NCBI RefSeq assembly: GCF_001425165.1
Contig: NZ_LMDU01000016.1
Location: 110,931 to 174,930, forward strand
Direction of reading: 5' to 3'
Length of the DNA stretch: 64,000 bases
Source of the DNA: Pelomonas sp. Root405
GTDB lineage: Bacteria; Pseudomonadota; Gammaproteobacteria; Burkholderiales; Burkholderiaceae_C
A program made the translations under genes and the position numbers. Numbering within the stretch: position 1 is the stretch's first letter; each line of letters opens with the position of its first letter. Shown piece after piece: positions 8,471 through 15,973 of this stretch. Below the pieces are notes generated by a model. The model was not told where the DNA came from, did no database searches, and saw nothing but the letters and a program-made list of their open reading frames with translations.

Positions 8471-9016
8471 ATGAAAACGCAAATCCAGAACCGCCTGCTC
8501 TGTGCCATCGCCCTGATGGGCCTGAGCAGTGTTGCCTCCGCCAACCTCACCCAGCCCGTCTATTCACAGGCCAAGGATGAAGTGAAGGCCATGTTCAAGG
8601 GCGAGCGCGACCGTTGCGGCTCGCTGTCTGGCAACGCCAAGGATGTCTGCGTCGAGCGTGCCAAGGGCCACGAGAAGGTGGCGCTGGCCAATCTTGAATA
8701 CCAATACACGGGCACGGTCAAGGACCGCAATGACTACCTGGAGTCACGCTACGAGGCTCGCTACCAGCTGGCCAAGGAGATGTGCGATGACAGGTCGGGC
8801 AATGCCAAGGACGTCTGCGTCGCCCAGGCCAAGGCCAACCATGACAAGGCCAAGGCCGACCTGAAGGCGAACAAGGCCGTCGCCGAGGCGCAGTCCGACG
8901 CGATGGAGACCAAGCTCAAGGCCGATTACAAGGTTGCCAACGAGCGCTGCGACTCCCTGTCGGGCAATGCCAAGGACAGCTGCCAGGCCAGCGCCAAGGC
9001 ACGCTACTTCCAGTAA
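8471..9016 (+). CDS. Exported protein with three Cys-x10-Cys SGNAKD repeats
   Basis: 181 residues. The ATG at 8471 follows AAGGAGA. Seen: signal peptide (1-24, cut after VASA). The mature protein is Lys-, Ala- and Asp-rich and helical, with three copies of a 12-residue motif (Cys, x3, SGNAKD, x, Cys) at residues 49-60, 105-116 and 160-171, about 55 residues apart. The six Cys suggest one disulfide per repeat. No known domain recognised. Inferred: a periplasmic stress or metal-related protein, based on the neighbouring BON-domain genes. The unit ends in a strong terminator. Confidence 0.85.
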   Translation: MKTQIQNRLLCAIALMGLSSVASANLTQPVYSQAKDEVKAMFKGERDRCGSLSGNAKDVCVERAKGHEKVALANLEYQYTGTVKDRNDYLESRYEARYQLAKEMCDDRSGNAKDVCVAQAKANHDKAKADLKANKAVAEAQSDAMETKLKADYKVANERCDSLSGNAKDSCQASAKARYFQ

Positions 9017-9022
9017 AGACAA

Positions 9023-9090
9023 ACGCCCGCTGCATTCATCGCAGCGGGCGTCACTCATACAAGCCGCCGGTCGTGAACCGGCGGTTTTTT
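9023..9090 (+). terminator. Two stem-loops, the second an intrinsic terminator
   Basis: First hairpin at 9023-9051: an 11-bp perfect stem (ACGCCCGCTGC with its complement) and a 7-base loop. Second at 9064-9090: CCGCCGGT, loop CGTGA, ACCGGCGG, then six T. The second is a textbook Rho-independent terminator for the Cys-repeat gene. Its T-run touches the stop codon of the converging BON gene. Confidence 0.85.
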
Positions 9091-9718
9091 ATTGCGGCTT
9101 GGGGGCCGGCGTTGTGGGCTGCAGCGTCGGCGCAGCGGCATCGCCGACGGCGACGACCTGGGGCGCCTGCGGCAATGTCAGCCTGTTGTCGACGCCGCGC
9201 ACACCCTGAGGCGCACCGGCCAGCACGGTGGCGCGTTCCTTGGCGACCGCGTCGGGCGCTGGGCCCTCCAGGCGGACGATGCCCTGGGTGGTGGTGACAT
9301 CAATGCGGGGCGCGCTCAGGGCCGGGTCGGCGGCCAATGCGGTCTTGACCTTCAGGCTGATGGCGGTGTCGTCGACCGCCGTCGTGACGCCGTCCAGCGC
9401 GTTGCGCGACACATCCACGGCCGCGTTCTGTGAATCGGTCACCGCTCGGCCCGCCTCGCTGCCGATCTGGCGCACGCTGGAGACGGCATCGTCAAGCTGG
9501 GTGCCCAGGGTGCGCGGGTCGTGCATGTTCGACACAGCGATGGCCGCGATGGCCGCGCCCAGGCCGAGCGCCAGCAACCAACCACCCACCCCCGACCTTC
9601 GCCGGCGTGGCTCCGGCGCTTGTACAGGCGGCTGAACGACAGGGTGGACGGCAGGCTGGCCATACGGCGGCAGGTTGTCGCGCCAGTCGTCGGGCTTCGT
9701 GCTGTTTGAAGTTTTCAT
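9089..9718 (-). CDS. BON-domain membrane-anchored protein
   Basis: 209 residues. The ATG at 9718 has CAGGAG upstream. Seen: a proline-rich cytoplasmic N-terminus (about 1-40) with an Arg run, one membrane helix (about 43-62), and a BON domain (about 120-190) with its conserved core around VKTALAADP and GIVRLEG. The tail is Pro- and Ala-rich. Known: BON domains (OsmY type) are periplasmic, bind lipid or envelope components and respond to osmotic stress. Inferred: inner-membrane anchored periplasmic stress protein. A second BON protein is encoded at 10968-11417. Confidence 0.85.
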   Translation of the reverse strand: MKTSNSTKPDDWRDNLPPYGQPAVHPVVQPPVQAPEPRRRRSGVGGWLLALGLGAAIAAIAVSNMHDPRTLGTQLDDAVSSVRQIGSEAGRAVTDSQNAAVDVSRNALDGVTTAVDDTAISLKVKTALAADPALSAPRIDVTTTQGIVRLEGPAPDAVAKERATVLAGAPQGVRGVDNRLTLPQAPQVVAVGDAAAPTLQPTTPAPKPQ

Positions 9719-9947
9719 GACGGTCTCCTGGATGGGACAGGCTTCGGCCAGCCTGCAGGCCAAGTCTGGTGGGCGGAGTAGCGCCGGCCCATCAGTCGCC
9801 GCAGCCGTCGGTTGTAGGACCACGCGCTGCTGCGCGCGGAGGCCGCAACGGCTTCGCTTTGTCCGATAGCGCGCTCGGCATCCCGCCGACAACGTCGCCA
9901 CTGCCGCCGACAGATCATTTGCTCATCCCACTTGAAGCGCCGCCGCC

Positions 9948-10433
9948 ATGAAGCTCCGCCTGCTCTTCTCGCTGCTCGGTCTGTCACTCGCGCAAGCTGC
10001 TCTTGCCGAGGGCTTGCCGGCAGGCACAGCTGCTGCCGGCCAAAGCACCGGCCTGGCCGCAGCCGACCCGGAACTGAACTGGCGCGACCCACGATGGCTG
10101 AGCCGCCAGCGCGAGCAGTCGCGCTGGCGCTACCAACTCGGTGTTGAGCAGCAGCTGCGCTCACCGGTGCAGTTCGGTCCGCAGGCCGCGGTCCGCGAAG
10201 CGGTGTGGGCAGGCGTCAGCTATGACTTCACTCGCCGTCTCAGCGGCGGTGTGGAGTCGCCGGTCTGGGAGCGTGATACCGGGTGGGCGTCGCGCATGGC
10301 ATTTCAGAAGTCCAAGAAAGAAGGCCTGGCCGGCCTGCGCGGCGCGTTCAGCTATCAGCTGTCGCCGCAAAGCCGGCTGACACTGCGCCCGCGGGCGCGG
10401 AACGTGATGTTGAGCTACTCGGCCACTTGGTGA
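9948..10433 (+). CDS. Hypothetical exported protein
   Basis: 161 residues. Seen: signal peptide (1-20, ending ALA); an Arg- and Trp-rich middle; then alternating polar/apolar segments (YDFTRRLSGGVE, GAFSYQLSPQSRLTLRPR, MLSYSATW) that look like beta-strands of a small outer-membrane or periplasmic beta protein and end in an aromatic residue, as outer-membrane barrels often do. No family recognised. Located between the BON gene and a lone receiver gene. Confidence 0.65.
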   Translation: MKLRLLFSLLGLSLAQAALAEGLPAGTAAAGQSTGLAAADPELNWRDPRWLSRQREQSRWRYQLGVEQQLRSPVQFGPQAAVREAVWAGVSYDFTRRLSGGVESPVWERDTGWASRMAFQKSKKEGLAGLRGAFSYQLSPQSRLTLRPRARNVMLSYSATW

Positions 10434-10441
10434 AAGAATTG

Positions 10442-10457
10442 CGCCGGTTCGCCGGCG
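10442..10457. terminator. Stem-loop between converging genes
   Basis: A perfect 6-bp GC stem (CGCCGG and CCGGCG) closed by a TTCG tetraloop, 8 bases after the stop of the 9948 gene and 45 bases before the stop of the converging receiver gene. There is no T-run, so terminator function is likely only in a loose or Rho-assisted sense. Confidence 0.4.
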
Positions 10458-10501
10458 GGGCTCCCCAAGGCGCCAGAGCCCTCGCGATGCGAACGGCTTG
10501 T

Positions 10502-10888
10502 TCAGGCGGGCTTGGCCGACAGACCAGCGCAGTAGCTGATCAGCTCTTCAAGCTGGCGGCACTTGTCGAACACACGCTCGGCACCCAGCATGGCGCAGCG
10601 CCGCCGCACTTCGTCGGTGGCGTAGTTCGTCAGCACGATGCGGCGGGCCGCAACGCCAAGGCGCTGGGCCGCACGCAGCACGCCCAGGCCACTTCCTGAG
10701 TTGAGGAAGACATCGACGATGACGACGTCGGCCTTCCTGGCGCCTGGCCGGCTCATCCAGTGCACCGCCGACTCCTCGTCGCCGGCGCTGCCGATGACCT
10801 CGACGTTGGCCAGTTCCTCAAGCGTGCCGGCCAGGTTCTCCCGGATGACGGGGCTGTTCTCGACGATGAAGGCACGCAATGCAGTCAT
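10502..10888 (-). CDS. Stand-alone response-regulator receiver domain
   Basis: 128 residues, a single REC domain and nothing else. Seen: the phospho-acceptor Asp at the end of a hydrophobic strand (VVIVDVF), the switch Thr (IVLTNY) and the conserved Lys (VFDK). The acidic pair that binds Mg2+ is partly replaced, since the first strand reads FIVENS with Glu only. Known: CheY-like lone receivers pass a signal by protein binding. Inferred: partner of an unseen kinase, or a phosphate sink; the NarL-type regulator at 11883 is near but has its own receiver. Confidence 0.85.
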   Translation of the reverse strand: MTALRAFIVENSPVIRENLAGTLEELANVEVIGSAGDEESAVHWMSRPGARKADVVIVDVFLNSGSGLGVLRAAQRLGVAARRIVLTNYATDEVRRRCAMLGAERVFDKCRQLEELISYCAGLSAKPA

Positions 10889-10929
10889 GGAAACCTCGGC
10901 TCAGGCCAGCGCGGTACGTTGTTTGGGCC

Positions 10930-10959
10930 GCCTGCAAACCGGCTGAGCCGGCTGCAGGC
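10930..10959 (-). terminator. Long stem-loop after the BON lipoprotein gene
   Basis: Arms GCCTGCA...CCGGC and GCCGG...TGCAGGC pair with a small internal bulge around a TGA loop. It begins 8 bases after the stop codon of the minus-strand BON lipoprotein gene. There is no clear T-run. Probable transcript 3' end or mRNA-stabilising hairpin separating it from the receiver gene. Confidence 0.4.
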
Positions 10960-10967
10960 GTTGGCCA

Positions 10968-11417
10968 TCAGCTGTTGCGCGCGACGGTCAGCTGGTTGTC
11001 GACCGAGCGGACACCGTCCACCGCCGACGCCAGCGTCGTGGCGCGGGCCTGCGACCCAGCGTCGGGTGCCGTACCACTCAGCACGACGCGACCGGCTTCG
11101 ACCTTGACGTCGATCTGCGTTGCCTTGAGCTTGTCGTCGGCCATCAGCGCAGCATTGACCTTGGTCACGATGCTCGCGTCAGCCATCGCGTCGGATGCGG
11201 TCGCCGTGGCGTCCTTGAGCTTGTTCTCGGCCGTGTCCATCGCCTGGCCAGCCTCGACCTTGGCTTCTGCGCCCGCCTGCTTGGCTTCGGCAATCGCACC
11301 ATCAAGTTTCTGGCCGGCCGTGCGGTCGTCTTCTTGCTTGCTGCAGGCGGCCAGGGCGGCTGCGAGAGCCAGGGCGCCGAACAACGGCGCACGGAAGGTG
11401 GTGTTGCGTTTCATCAT
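10968..11417 (-). CDS. BON-domain lipoprotein
   Basis: 149 residues. Two adjacent ATG codons; the second (11414) has better spacing to AAGGA. Seen: lipoprotein signal with lipobox LAAC (Cys at about 25), a helical Ala-, Glu- and Lys-rich region (about 30-75) and one BON domain (about 80-145; motifs VTKVNAALMADD and GRVVLSGTAPD). Known: OsmY-like BON proteins act in envelope stress. Inferred: anchored in the outer membrane or the outer face of the inner membrane. It lies in a minus-strand group with the small membrane gene at 11431 and the receiver gene. Confidence 0.87.
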   Translation of the reverse strand: MMKRNTTFRAPLFGALALAAALAACSKQEDDRTAGQKLDGAIAEAKQAGAEAKVEAGQAMDTAENKLKDATATASDAMADASIVTKVNAALMADDKLKATQIDVKVEAGRVVLSGTAPDAGSQARATTLASAVDGVRSVDNQLTVARNS

Positions 11418-11430
11418 GCGTCCTTCTTCT

Positions 11431-11688
11431 TCATCGTTGAAATGTCGGAGACATCGATGTCCCCAACTGGGGTGACTGGTTGCGCGGCGCCATGTTGGCG
11501 GCCATGCCTATCGCGTGCCGGACGTTGCCGGCCCGCTGCGCCTGGCGCAATTGCTCGCCCTGGCGAACGTTCTCCTGCAGGGTATTGATGAAAGCCGCCA
11601 TCAACATGGCACCCAATGCGGCCGCCACCATCGACGTCAGCCAGACAGGTGGCGTCACACGAGGCAGGTTGCGGGTCAGGGCTTTCAT
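11431..11688 (-). CDS. Small single-helix membrane protein
   Basis: 85 residues; a GGAGTGA ribosome-binding site precedes the ATG. Seen: one hydrophobic helix (about 15-35), then a Gln/Arg-rich amphipathic region and a Met-rich tail. No family recognised. The stop lies 13 bases before the BON lipoprotein start, so the two are probably one operon. Likely envelope-associated. Confidence 0.6.
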   Translation of the reverse strand: MKALTRNLPRVTPPVWLTSMVAAALGAMLMAAFINTLQENVRQGEQLRQAQRAGNVRHAIGMAANMAPRNQSPQLGTSMSPTFQR

Positions 11689-11882
11689 CGTTCACTCCGT
11701 GTCGGCCAACTTGACCGTGGAATGAACTGTGCAAAAAACCGGGCGATTGAGCTGCCGGTCGCTGACCCAAGCTGATGTAGGACAGAAACCGCGACCTGAC
11801 TCGTGTAGGACACCGCTGATCGCATACGGCGCATGGCGTCGTTACGCTTACGCACATCCCTCAATGGATGCGGAGTGAAAAC

Positions 11883-12518
11883 ATGATTCGAGTTGGCATC
11901 GTTGACGACCACGCCATCGTGCGCTCAGGCCTACGGCAATTCCTGAGCGAGAACGTCGACCTCCGCGTCACGGGCGAGGCCGGCAACGGGCGCGACGCGC
12001 TGGAACTGGCGCGCGGCGGCGAGGTGGACGTGCTGTTGATGGACATCTCCATGCCCGGCCAGAGCGGCGTGGATGCCCTGTCCGCCATCAAGACACGCTT
12101 TCCGGACTTGCCGGTGCTGATCCTGAGCGGCTTTCCGGAGACGCACTACGCCACGACGCTGCTGCGCCAGGGCGCCAGTGGCTACCTGAACAAGGAATGC
12201 GACCCCGAGGAAATCGCCAACGCGATCCGCACCGTGGCGCGCGGCCGGCGCTACATCAGCCCGGCGGTGGCCGAGCTGCTGGCCGACGGCGTCGCCGGCG
12301 GCGCCTCCGACCGGCCCCTGCACGAGTCGCTGTCCGAGCGCGAGCTGCAGGTCTTCCTGCGCTTGGCCAAGGGCGAGACGGTGGGCGACATGGCCAAGGC
12401 AATGTTCCTCAGCGTCAAGACTGTCAGCACCTACCGCACCCGCGTGCTGGAAAAGATCAAGTTGGAGACCAACAGCGACCTGACTTACTACGCGCTGAAG
12501 AACGGCCTGATCCAGTAG
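11883..12518 (+). CDS. NarL/FixJ-type response regulator
   Basis: 211 residues. The ATG at 11883 follows GGAGTG; an ATG at 11868 is less well placed. Seen: receiver domain (1-115) with Asp pair DD, phospho-Asp in LLMDISMPG, Ser switch (ILSG) and Lys (LNKE); C-terminal LuxR-type helix-turn-helix (about 145-205; LSERELQVFLRLAKGETV, then VKTVSTYRTRVLEKI). Known: such proteins bind promoters when phosphorylated. Inferred: it may control the divergent envelope-stress genes (BON, small membrane protein), with which it shares a 194-base intergenic region. No kinase is adjacent. Confidence 0.9.
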   Translation: MIRVGIVDDHAIVRSGLRQFLSENVDLRVTGEAGNGRDALELARGGEVDVLLMDISMPGQSGVDALSAIKTRFPDLPVLILSGFPETHYATTLLRQGASGYLNKECDPEEIANAIRTVARGRRYISPAVAELLADGVAGGASDRPLHESLSERELQVFLRLAKGETVGDMAKAMFLSVKTVSTYRTRVLEKIKLETNSDLTYYALKNGLIQ

Positions 12519-12543
12519 GAAGCCAAGCCGCCGCTCCATGACA

Positions 12544-12565
12544 AACGGCCCCTCGCGGGGCCGTT
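12544..12565 (+). terminator. Terminator-like stem-loop
   Basis: Nine-bp perfect stem (AACGGCCCC and GGGGCCGTT) with a TCGC loop, 25 bases after the stop of the NarL-type regulator; followed by TCTGCTT. It also lies just beyond the stop of the converging DUF3563 gene, so it may serve both strands. Confidence 0.65.
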
Positions 12566-12583
12566 CTGCTTGGTGCTGGACGC

Positions 12584-12760
12584 TCAGCGGCCGATGTTCA
12601 TCGGCGCCATTGACAGGCTGGCGCGCGACTGAGTCGCAATGCGGCGCTCCAGGTCGGCATGGTCGATGGCGTCGGCCAGATAGCGCTCTTCCGTGTCGGA
12701 CTGGGTGTCAGCGGTCAGCGCGCTGCGCAGGGAGTGCAGCAGGTTGTGGATCAGGCTCAT
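12584..12760 (-). CDS. DUF3563 small protein
   Basis: 58 residues from the ATG at 12760 (an ATG seven codons earlier is possible). Seen: the family core, a Glu-Arg-Tyr-Leu-Ala-x-Ala-x-Asp-x-x-Asp-Leu-Glu-x-Arg pattern at residues 24-39, and an N-terminal amphipathic helix. Known: DUF3563 proteins are short, common in Burkholderiales and of unknown function. Its promoter region carries two copies of an 11-base repeat, described separately. Confidence 0.75.
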   Translation of the reverse strand: MSLIHNLLHSLRSALTADTQSDTEERYLADAIDHADLERRIATQSRASLSMAPMNIGR

Positions 12761-12786
12761 GGCGGTTCGGGCTTGTGGCACCGTCG

Positions 12787-12814
12787 TTATAGGGTAAACC
12801 CGATTATAGGGTAA
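12787..12814 (-). promoter_or_regulatory. Tandem 11-base repeat in the DUF3563 promoter
   Basis: TTATAGGGTAA occurs at 12787-12797 and again at 12804-12814, 17 bases apart. On the minus strand the second copy creates TATAAT (12808-12803), a perfect -10 hexamer, placing a start site near 12795, about 35 bases before the ATG. A regulator bound to the repeats would cover the -10 region. Confidence 0.5.
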
Positions 12815-12855
12815 CCACTAGTTTTTCGAGGCCCGCCTCCGAATGGTCGCCCGTG

Positions 12856-13779
12856 CTACGCCACTTCCAGCACGTTTCCAGCCTGTGTCCAGGCCTCAAT
12901 GCCACCGCGCAGCACGCGGGCCTGGTAGCCCTGGCGCTGCAGCCACTGCGCGGCGCGAGCGGCGGAGACGTCATTGGGACAGGCGCAGTAGGTGACGAAC
13001 TCGGCGTCCGCCGGCCAGCCCGCGAGTGCCACGTCGCCCAGGGCACCGAGGTCGAGAAGGCGCGCGCCGGGGATGCGGCTGGCGGGCGGCCCGCCGCGCA
13101 CGTCAACGAAAACGACCTGGCAGCCCTGCTGCTGCAAGGCCGTCACTTCGGCGGGGTCCAGGCGCTCGAAGCCATTCAGCTCACGCCGCACGACAGCGCG
13201 CCGCCACAACCGCCAGGCCAGATAGGCCGCGATTACCGCCACGCCCAACGCGATGGCCGCGCTGCCCAGCCGGCCCAGCTCACGCAGCAGCGCATCGATC
13301 TGCGCATGGAAGACGCGGCCCGCCGCCAGGCCGGCGGCGGCCCAGAGCGCCGAGCCGAGCAGATTCCAGGTCAGGAAGCGCCCGGCCGTCATGCCCAGGG
13401 CGCCGGCGAGCGGCGGCGCCAGCATGGACAGCCCCGGCACGAACTTGGCGATCAGCAAGGTCAGCGCGCCTCGACGGGCAAAGCTGATCTCGTTCTGACG
13501 CACGCAGCTGTCGGGCGAGATGGAAACCCGGCACAGCGCCGTCAGCACGCGCCGCCCCAGGCGCCGGCCGGCCCAGAACCATATTGCGTTAGCCACGACC
13601 GCGGCGCCAGTGATGGCGGCGAAGGCGCGCAGCGCGAAGCCGTCACGCGAGGCCGACTCCGCACCCAGCAACAACAGCAGCGGCGTGGACGGCAGCGGCG
13701 CGCCGAGCTGATGAAGCAACACGGCCACGGCCACGGCGATCAGGCCGTGGCGGGAGAAGAGTTCGGTCAGCAGTTCCAT
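12856..13779 (-). CDS. DedA-family membrane protein fused to rhodanese domain
   Basis: 307 residues. Seen: DedA/VTT domain (about 1-195) with several membrane helices and the loop carrying Arg and Pro (AKFVPGLSMLAPPLAGALGM); a basic linker; then a rhodanese domain (about 210-300) with the catalytic Cys in the loop YCACPNDVSA and the substrate-facing segment GGIEAW. Known: DedA proteins help move undecaprenyl-phosphate or other lipids across the membrane; rhodaneses transfer sulfur. The fusion is found in other Burkholderiales. What sulfur chemistry has to do with lipid flipping is not known. No strong ribosome site before 13779. Confidence 0.88.
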   Translation of the reverse strand: MELLTELFSRHGLIAVAVAVLLHQLGAPLPSTPLLLLLGAESASRDGFALRAFAAITGAAVVANAIWFWAGRRLGRRVLTALCRVSISPDSCVRQNEISFARRGALTLLIAKFVPGLSMLAPPLAGALGMTAGRFLTWNLLGSALWAAAGLAAGRVFHAQIDALLRELGRLGSAAIALGVAVIAAYLAWRLWRRAVVRRELNGFERLDPAEVTALQQQGCQVVFVDVRGGPPASRIPGARLLDLGALGDVALAGWPADAEFVTYCACPNDVSAARAAQWLQRQGYQARVLRGGIEAWTQAGNVLEVA

Positions 13780-13837
13780 AGCGGTTTGCGACGCAGCATA
13801 GAGCGTCAGGCCTGCCCCGGCCCGCGTCGGCTTTTCG

Positions 13838-13857
13838 TGATGTAGTTGATTACATTA
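13838..13857 (+). promoter_or_regulatory. Inverted repeat before modB, candidate ModE operator
   Basis: TGATGTA, six bases, TACATTA: seven-base arms that match at six positions, 6 bases before the modB ATG. ModE, encoded last in this operon, represses mod operons through AT-rich palindromes in other bacteria. The sequence is not the E. coli consensus, so the assignment is inference from position and symmetry. Confidence 0.4.
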
Positions 13858-13863
13858 CGCGCC

Positions 13864-14547
13864 ATGCCCGCCAATCTTTGGAGCCAGTTCGACGCCGCAC
13901 CGCTGGCCCTGACGCTGCGCGTCGCCGGTGTCGCGACGGTGCTGGCCCTGCTGCTGGGTGTGGCGCTGGGCTGGGTGTTCGCCCGCACGAAGCTGCCCGG
14001 GCGCGGCGTGCTGGAGGCCGTCTGCATGCTGCCGCTTGTGCTGCCGCCCACGGTGCTGGGCTACGGCATCCTGGTGCTGATGGGCCGGCGAAGCGCTTTA
14101 GGCGGCTGGCTGCGCGAGCACTTCGACTACACGGTCATCTTCAACTGGCACGGCGCCGTCATCGCGTCCACGCTGGTGGCGCTGCCGCTGGTGCTGAAGG
14201 GTGCGAGCGGCGCCTTCGCGCAGGTGGACCGCAACCTGGAGGCGGCGGCGCGCACGCTGCGCCAGTCGCGCTGGAGCACCTTCGTGCGCGTGACGCTGCC
14301 GCTGGCCTGGCCGGGCATCCTGGCCGGCACGCTACTGGCCTTTGCCCGCGCGATGGGCGAGTTCGGCGCGTCGCTGATGGTGGCCGGGTCCATCCCGGGG
14401 CAGACGCAGACGGCGTCGATGGCCATCTACGACGCGGTGCAGGCCGGGCGTGACGACATCGCGCTGATGCTGGTGCTGGTCGTGTCGGCGGTGTCGGTGG
14501 CCATCCTGCTGCTGTCCAACCGCTTTCTGCAGCGCGCGCCGTCATGA
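13864..14547 (+). CDS. modB: Molybdate ABC transporter permease
   Basis: 227 residues; the ATG at 13864 is used, not the TTG six codons earlier. Seen: about five membrane helices and the ABC inner-membrane signature (AARTLRQSRWSTFVRVTLPLAWPG, shortened here to AARTL and VTLPLAWPG), and the ModB-like MGEFGASLMVAG segment. Known: ModB forms the channel through which molybdate passes, driven by ModC and fed by ModA. First gene of modBACE; every junction in the operon is a 4-base overlap. Confidence 0.93.
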   Translation: MPANLWSQFDAAPLALTLRVAGVATVLALLLGVALGWVFARTKLPGRGVLEAVCMLPLVLPPTVLGYGILVLMGRRSALGGWLREHFDYTVIFNWHGAVIASTLVALPLVLKGASGAFAQVDRNLEAAARTLRQSRWSTFVRVTLPLAWPGILAGTLLAFARAMGEFGASLMVAGSIPGQTQTASMAIYDAVQAGRDDIALMLVLVVSAVSVAILLLSNRFLQRAPS

Positions 14548-15275
14548 AGCGCTTGTTGCTGCTGCTGACCGCCCTGCCCTTGCTCGCCTCGGCTGAAGCG
14601 GTCACGGTCTCGGCCGCCGCCAGCCTGACGGATGCCTTCAAGGAAATCGCCCCGCGCTTCGAGGCCACCAGGCCGGGCGTGACCGTGCGCTTCAACTTCG
14701 CCGCCTCGGGCGTGCTGCTGCAGCAGATCGCCCACGGCGCGCCGGTGGATGTGTTCGCCAGCGCCGACCAGGAGACGATGAATCGTGCTGCGGAGCAGAA
14801 GCTCATCGCGGCGGACACGCGGCGCGACTTTGCGGCTAACGCGCTGGTGCTGGTGACAACGGCCGCCAGCCCGGTCAAGGCCATGCAAGACCTGGCACAG
14901 CCCGCCGTGAAGCGAATTGCCGTCGGCAAGGTCGCCTCCGTGCCAGTGGGCCGCTACACGCAGCAGGCGCTGGAAAACGCCCAGCTGTGGGCGCCGCTGA
15001 GCCCGAAGCTGGTGTTTGCCGACAACGTGCGGCAGGTGCTGGACTATGTGTCGCGCGGCGAGGTGGAGGCCGGCTTCGTCTACCGCACGGATGCGAAGCT
15101 GGCCAAGGGCAAGGTCGTCATGGCGATGACGGTGGGCGGGCATGCGCCCATCACCTACCCGGCGGCGGTCGTGGTGGACAGCAGGCAGGCGGCGTTGGCA
15201 CGCGATTTCGTCGCCTTCCTCGGCCGCGCTGAGGCGCAGGCCATCCTCGTCAAGTACGGGTTCGGCAAACCGTGA
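14544..15275 (+). CDS. modA: Molybdate-binding periplasmic protein
   Basis: 243 residues; ATGA overlap with modB. Seen: signal peptide (1-18); the ModA opening VTVSAAASLTDAF, with Ser residues that bind the oxyanion; the VDVFASAD segment; and the C-terminal YPAAVV region. Known: ModA captures molybdate or tungstate and delivers it to ModBC. Usual order is modA first; here modA follows modB. Confidence 0.94.
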   Translation: MKRLLLLLTALPLLASAEAVTVSAAASLTDAFKEIAPRFEATRPGVTVRFNFAASGVLLQQIAHGAPVDVFASADQETMNRAAEQKLIAADTRRDFAANALVLVTTAASPVKAMQDLAQPAVKRIAVGKVASVPVGRYTQQALENAQLWAPLSPKLVFADNVRQVLDYVSRGEVEAGFVYRTDAKLAKGKVVMAMTVGGHAPITYPAAVVVDSRQAALARDFVAFLGRAEAQAILVKYGFGKP

Positions 15276-15973
15276 TCGACATTGCGCTCAAACTGTCCGT
15301 CAGCGACACGCGCCGTCGCTTCGACCTCGACATCGCCTTCGCGACCGATGCGCCCTTCGTCGCGCTCTACGGCCCGTCGGGCGCCGGCAAGTCGCTGACG
15401 CTGCAGGCCATGGCCGGGCTGTTGCCGGTGCGCGCCGGCCACGTGAAGTTGAACGGGCGTGTACTGCTGGACAGCGCCGCCGGCATAGCCCTGCCACCCG
15501 AGGCGCGCGGCGTGGGCTACCTGTTCCAGCACTACGCCCTCTTCCCACACCTCAGCGTGCGCGACAACATCGCCTTCGGGCTGACGAGCTGGCGGCGGAG
15601 GCTGCAGCCAGAAGATGCCGCACGCGTGGATGAACTGATCGAAGCCTTCGGCCTGGCGACCCTGGCGCGCAGCAAGCCGGCCACGCTGTCCGGCGGCCAG
15701 CAGCAGCGGGTAGCGCTGGCACGCGCGCTGGCCTGCAACCCGCAGGTGCTGCTGCTGGACGAGCCCTTCGCCGCGCTGCACAGCGCGCTGCGCCGCGAAT
15801 TGCGCGACGAACTGAAGCGGGTGCGCGCGCGGTGGGGCATCCCGGCGGTGATGGTGAGCCACGACGCAGACGACGTGGTCGCATTGGCCGAAGAGGTCTT
15901 CCTGTTCGACGGCGGCCACGTGACCGACCACCTGGTCGCCGGCCGAGACGATCTGCGGGCACGCCTGGCATGA
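15272..15973 (+). CDS. modC: Molybdate ABC transporter ATPase, short form
   Basis: 233 residues from a GTG overlapping the modA stop (GTGA). Seen: Walker A GPSGAGKS (34-41), Q-loop Gln86, signature LSGGQ (139-143), Walker B LLLDEP (160-165), H-loop His197. Position 170, normally the D-loop Asp of an AALD motif, is His. The protein stops after the nucleotide-binding domain; E. coli ModC is about 350 residues and ends in a molybdate-binding TOBE domain, which is absent here. TOBE domains occur instead in the next gene and in mop at 33896. Confidence 0.92.
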   Translation: MIDIALKLSVSDTRRRFDLDIAFATDAPFVALYGPSGAGKSLTLQAMAGLLPVRAGHVKLNGRVLLDSAAGIALPPEARGVGYLFQHYALFPHLSVRDNIAFGLTSWRRRLQPEDAARVDELIEAFGLATLARSKPATLSGGQQQRVALARALACNPQVLLLDEPFAALHSALRRELRDELKRVRARWGIPAVMVSHDADDVVALAEEVFLFDGGHVTDHLVAGRDDLRARLA

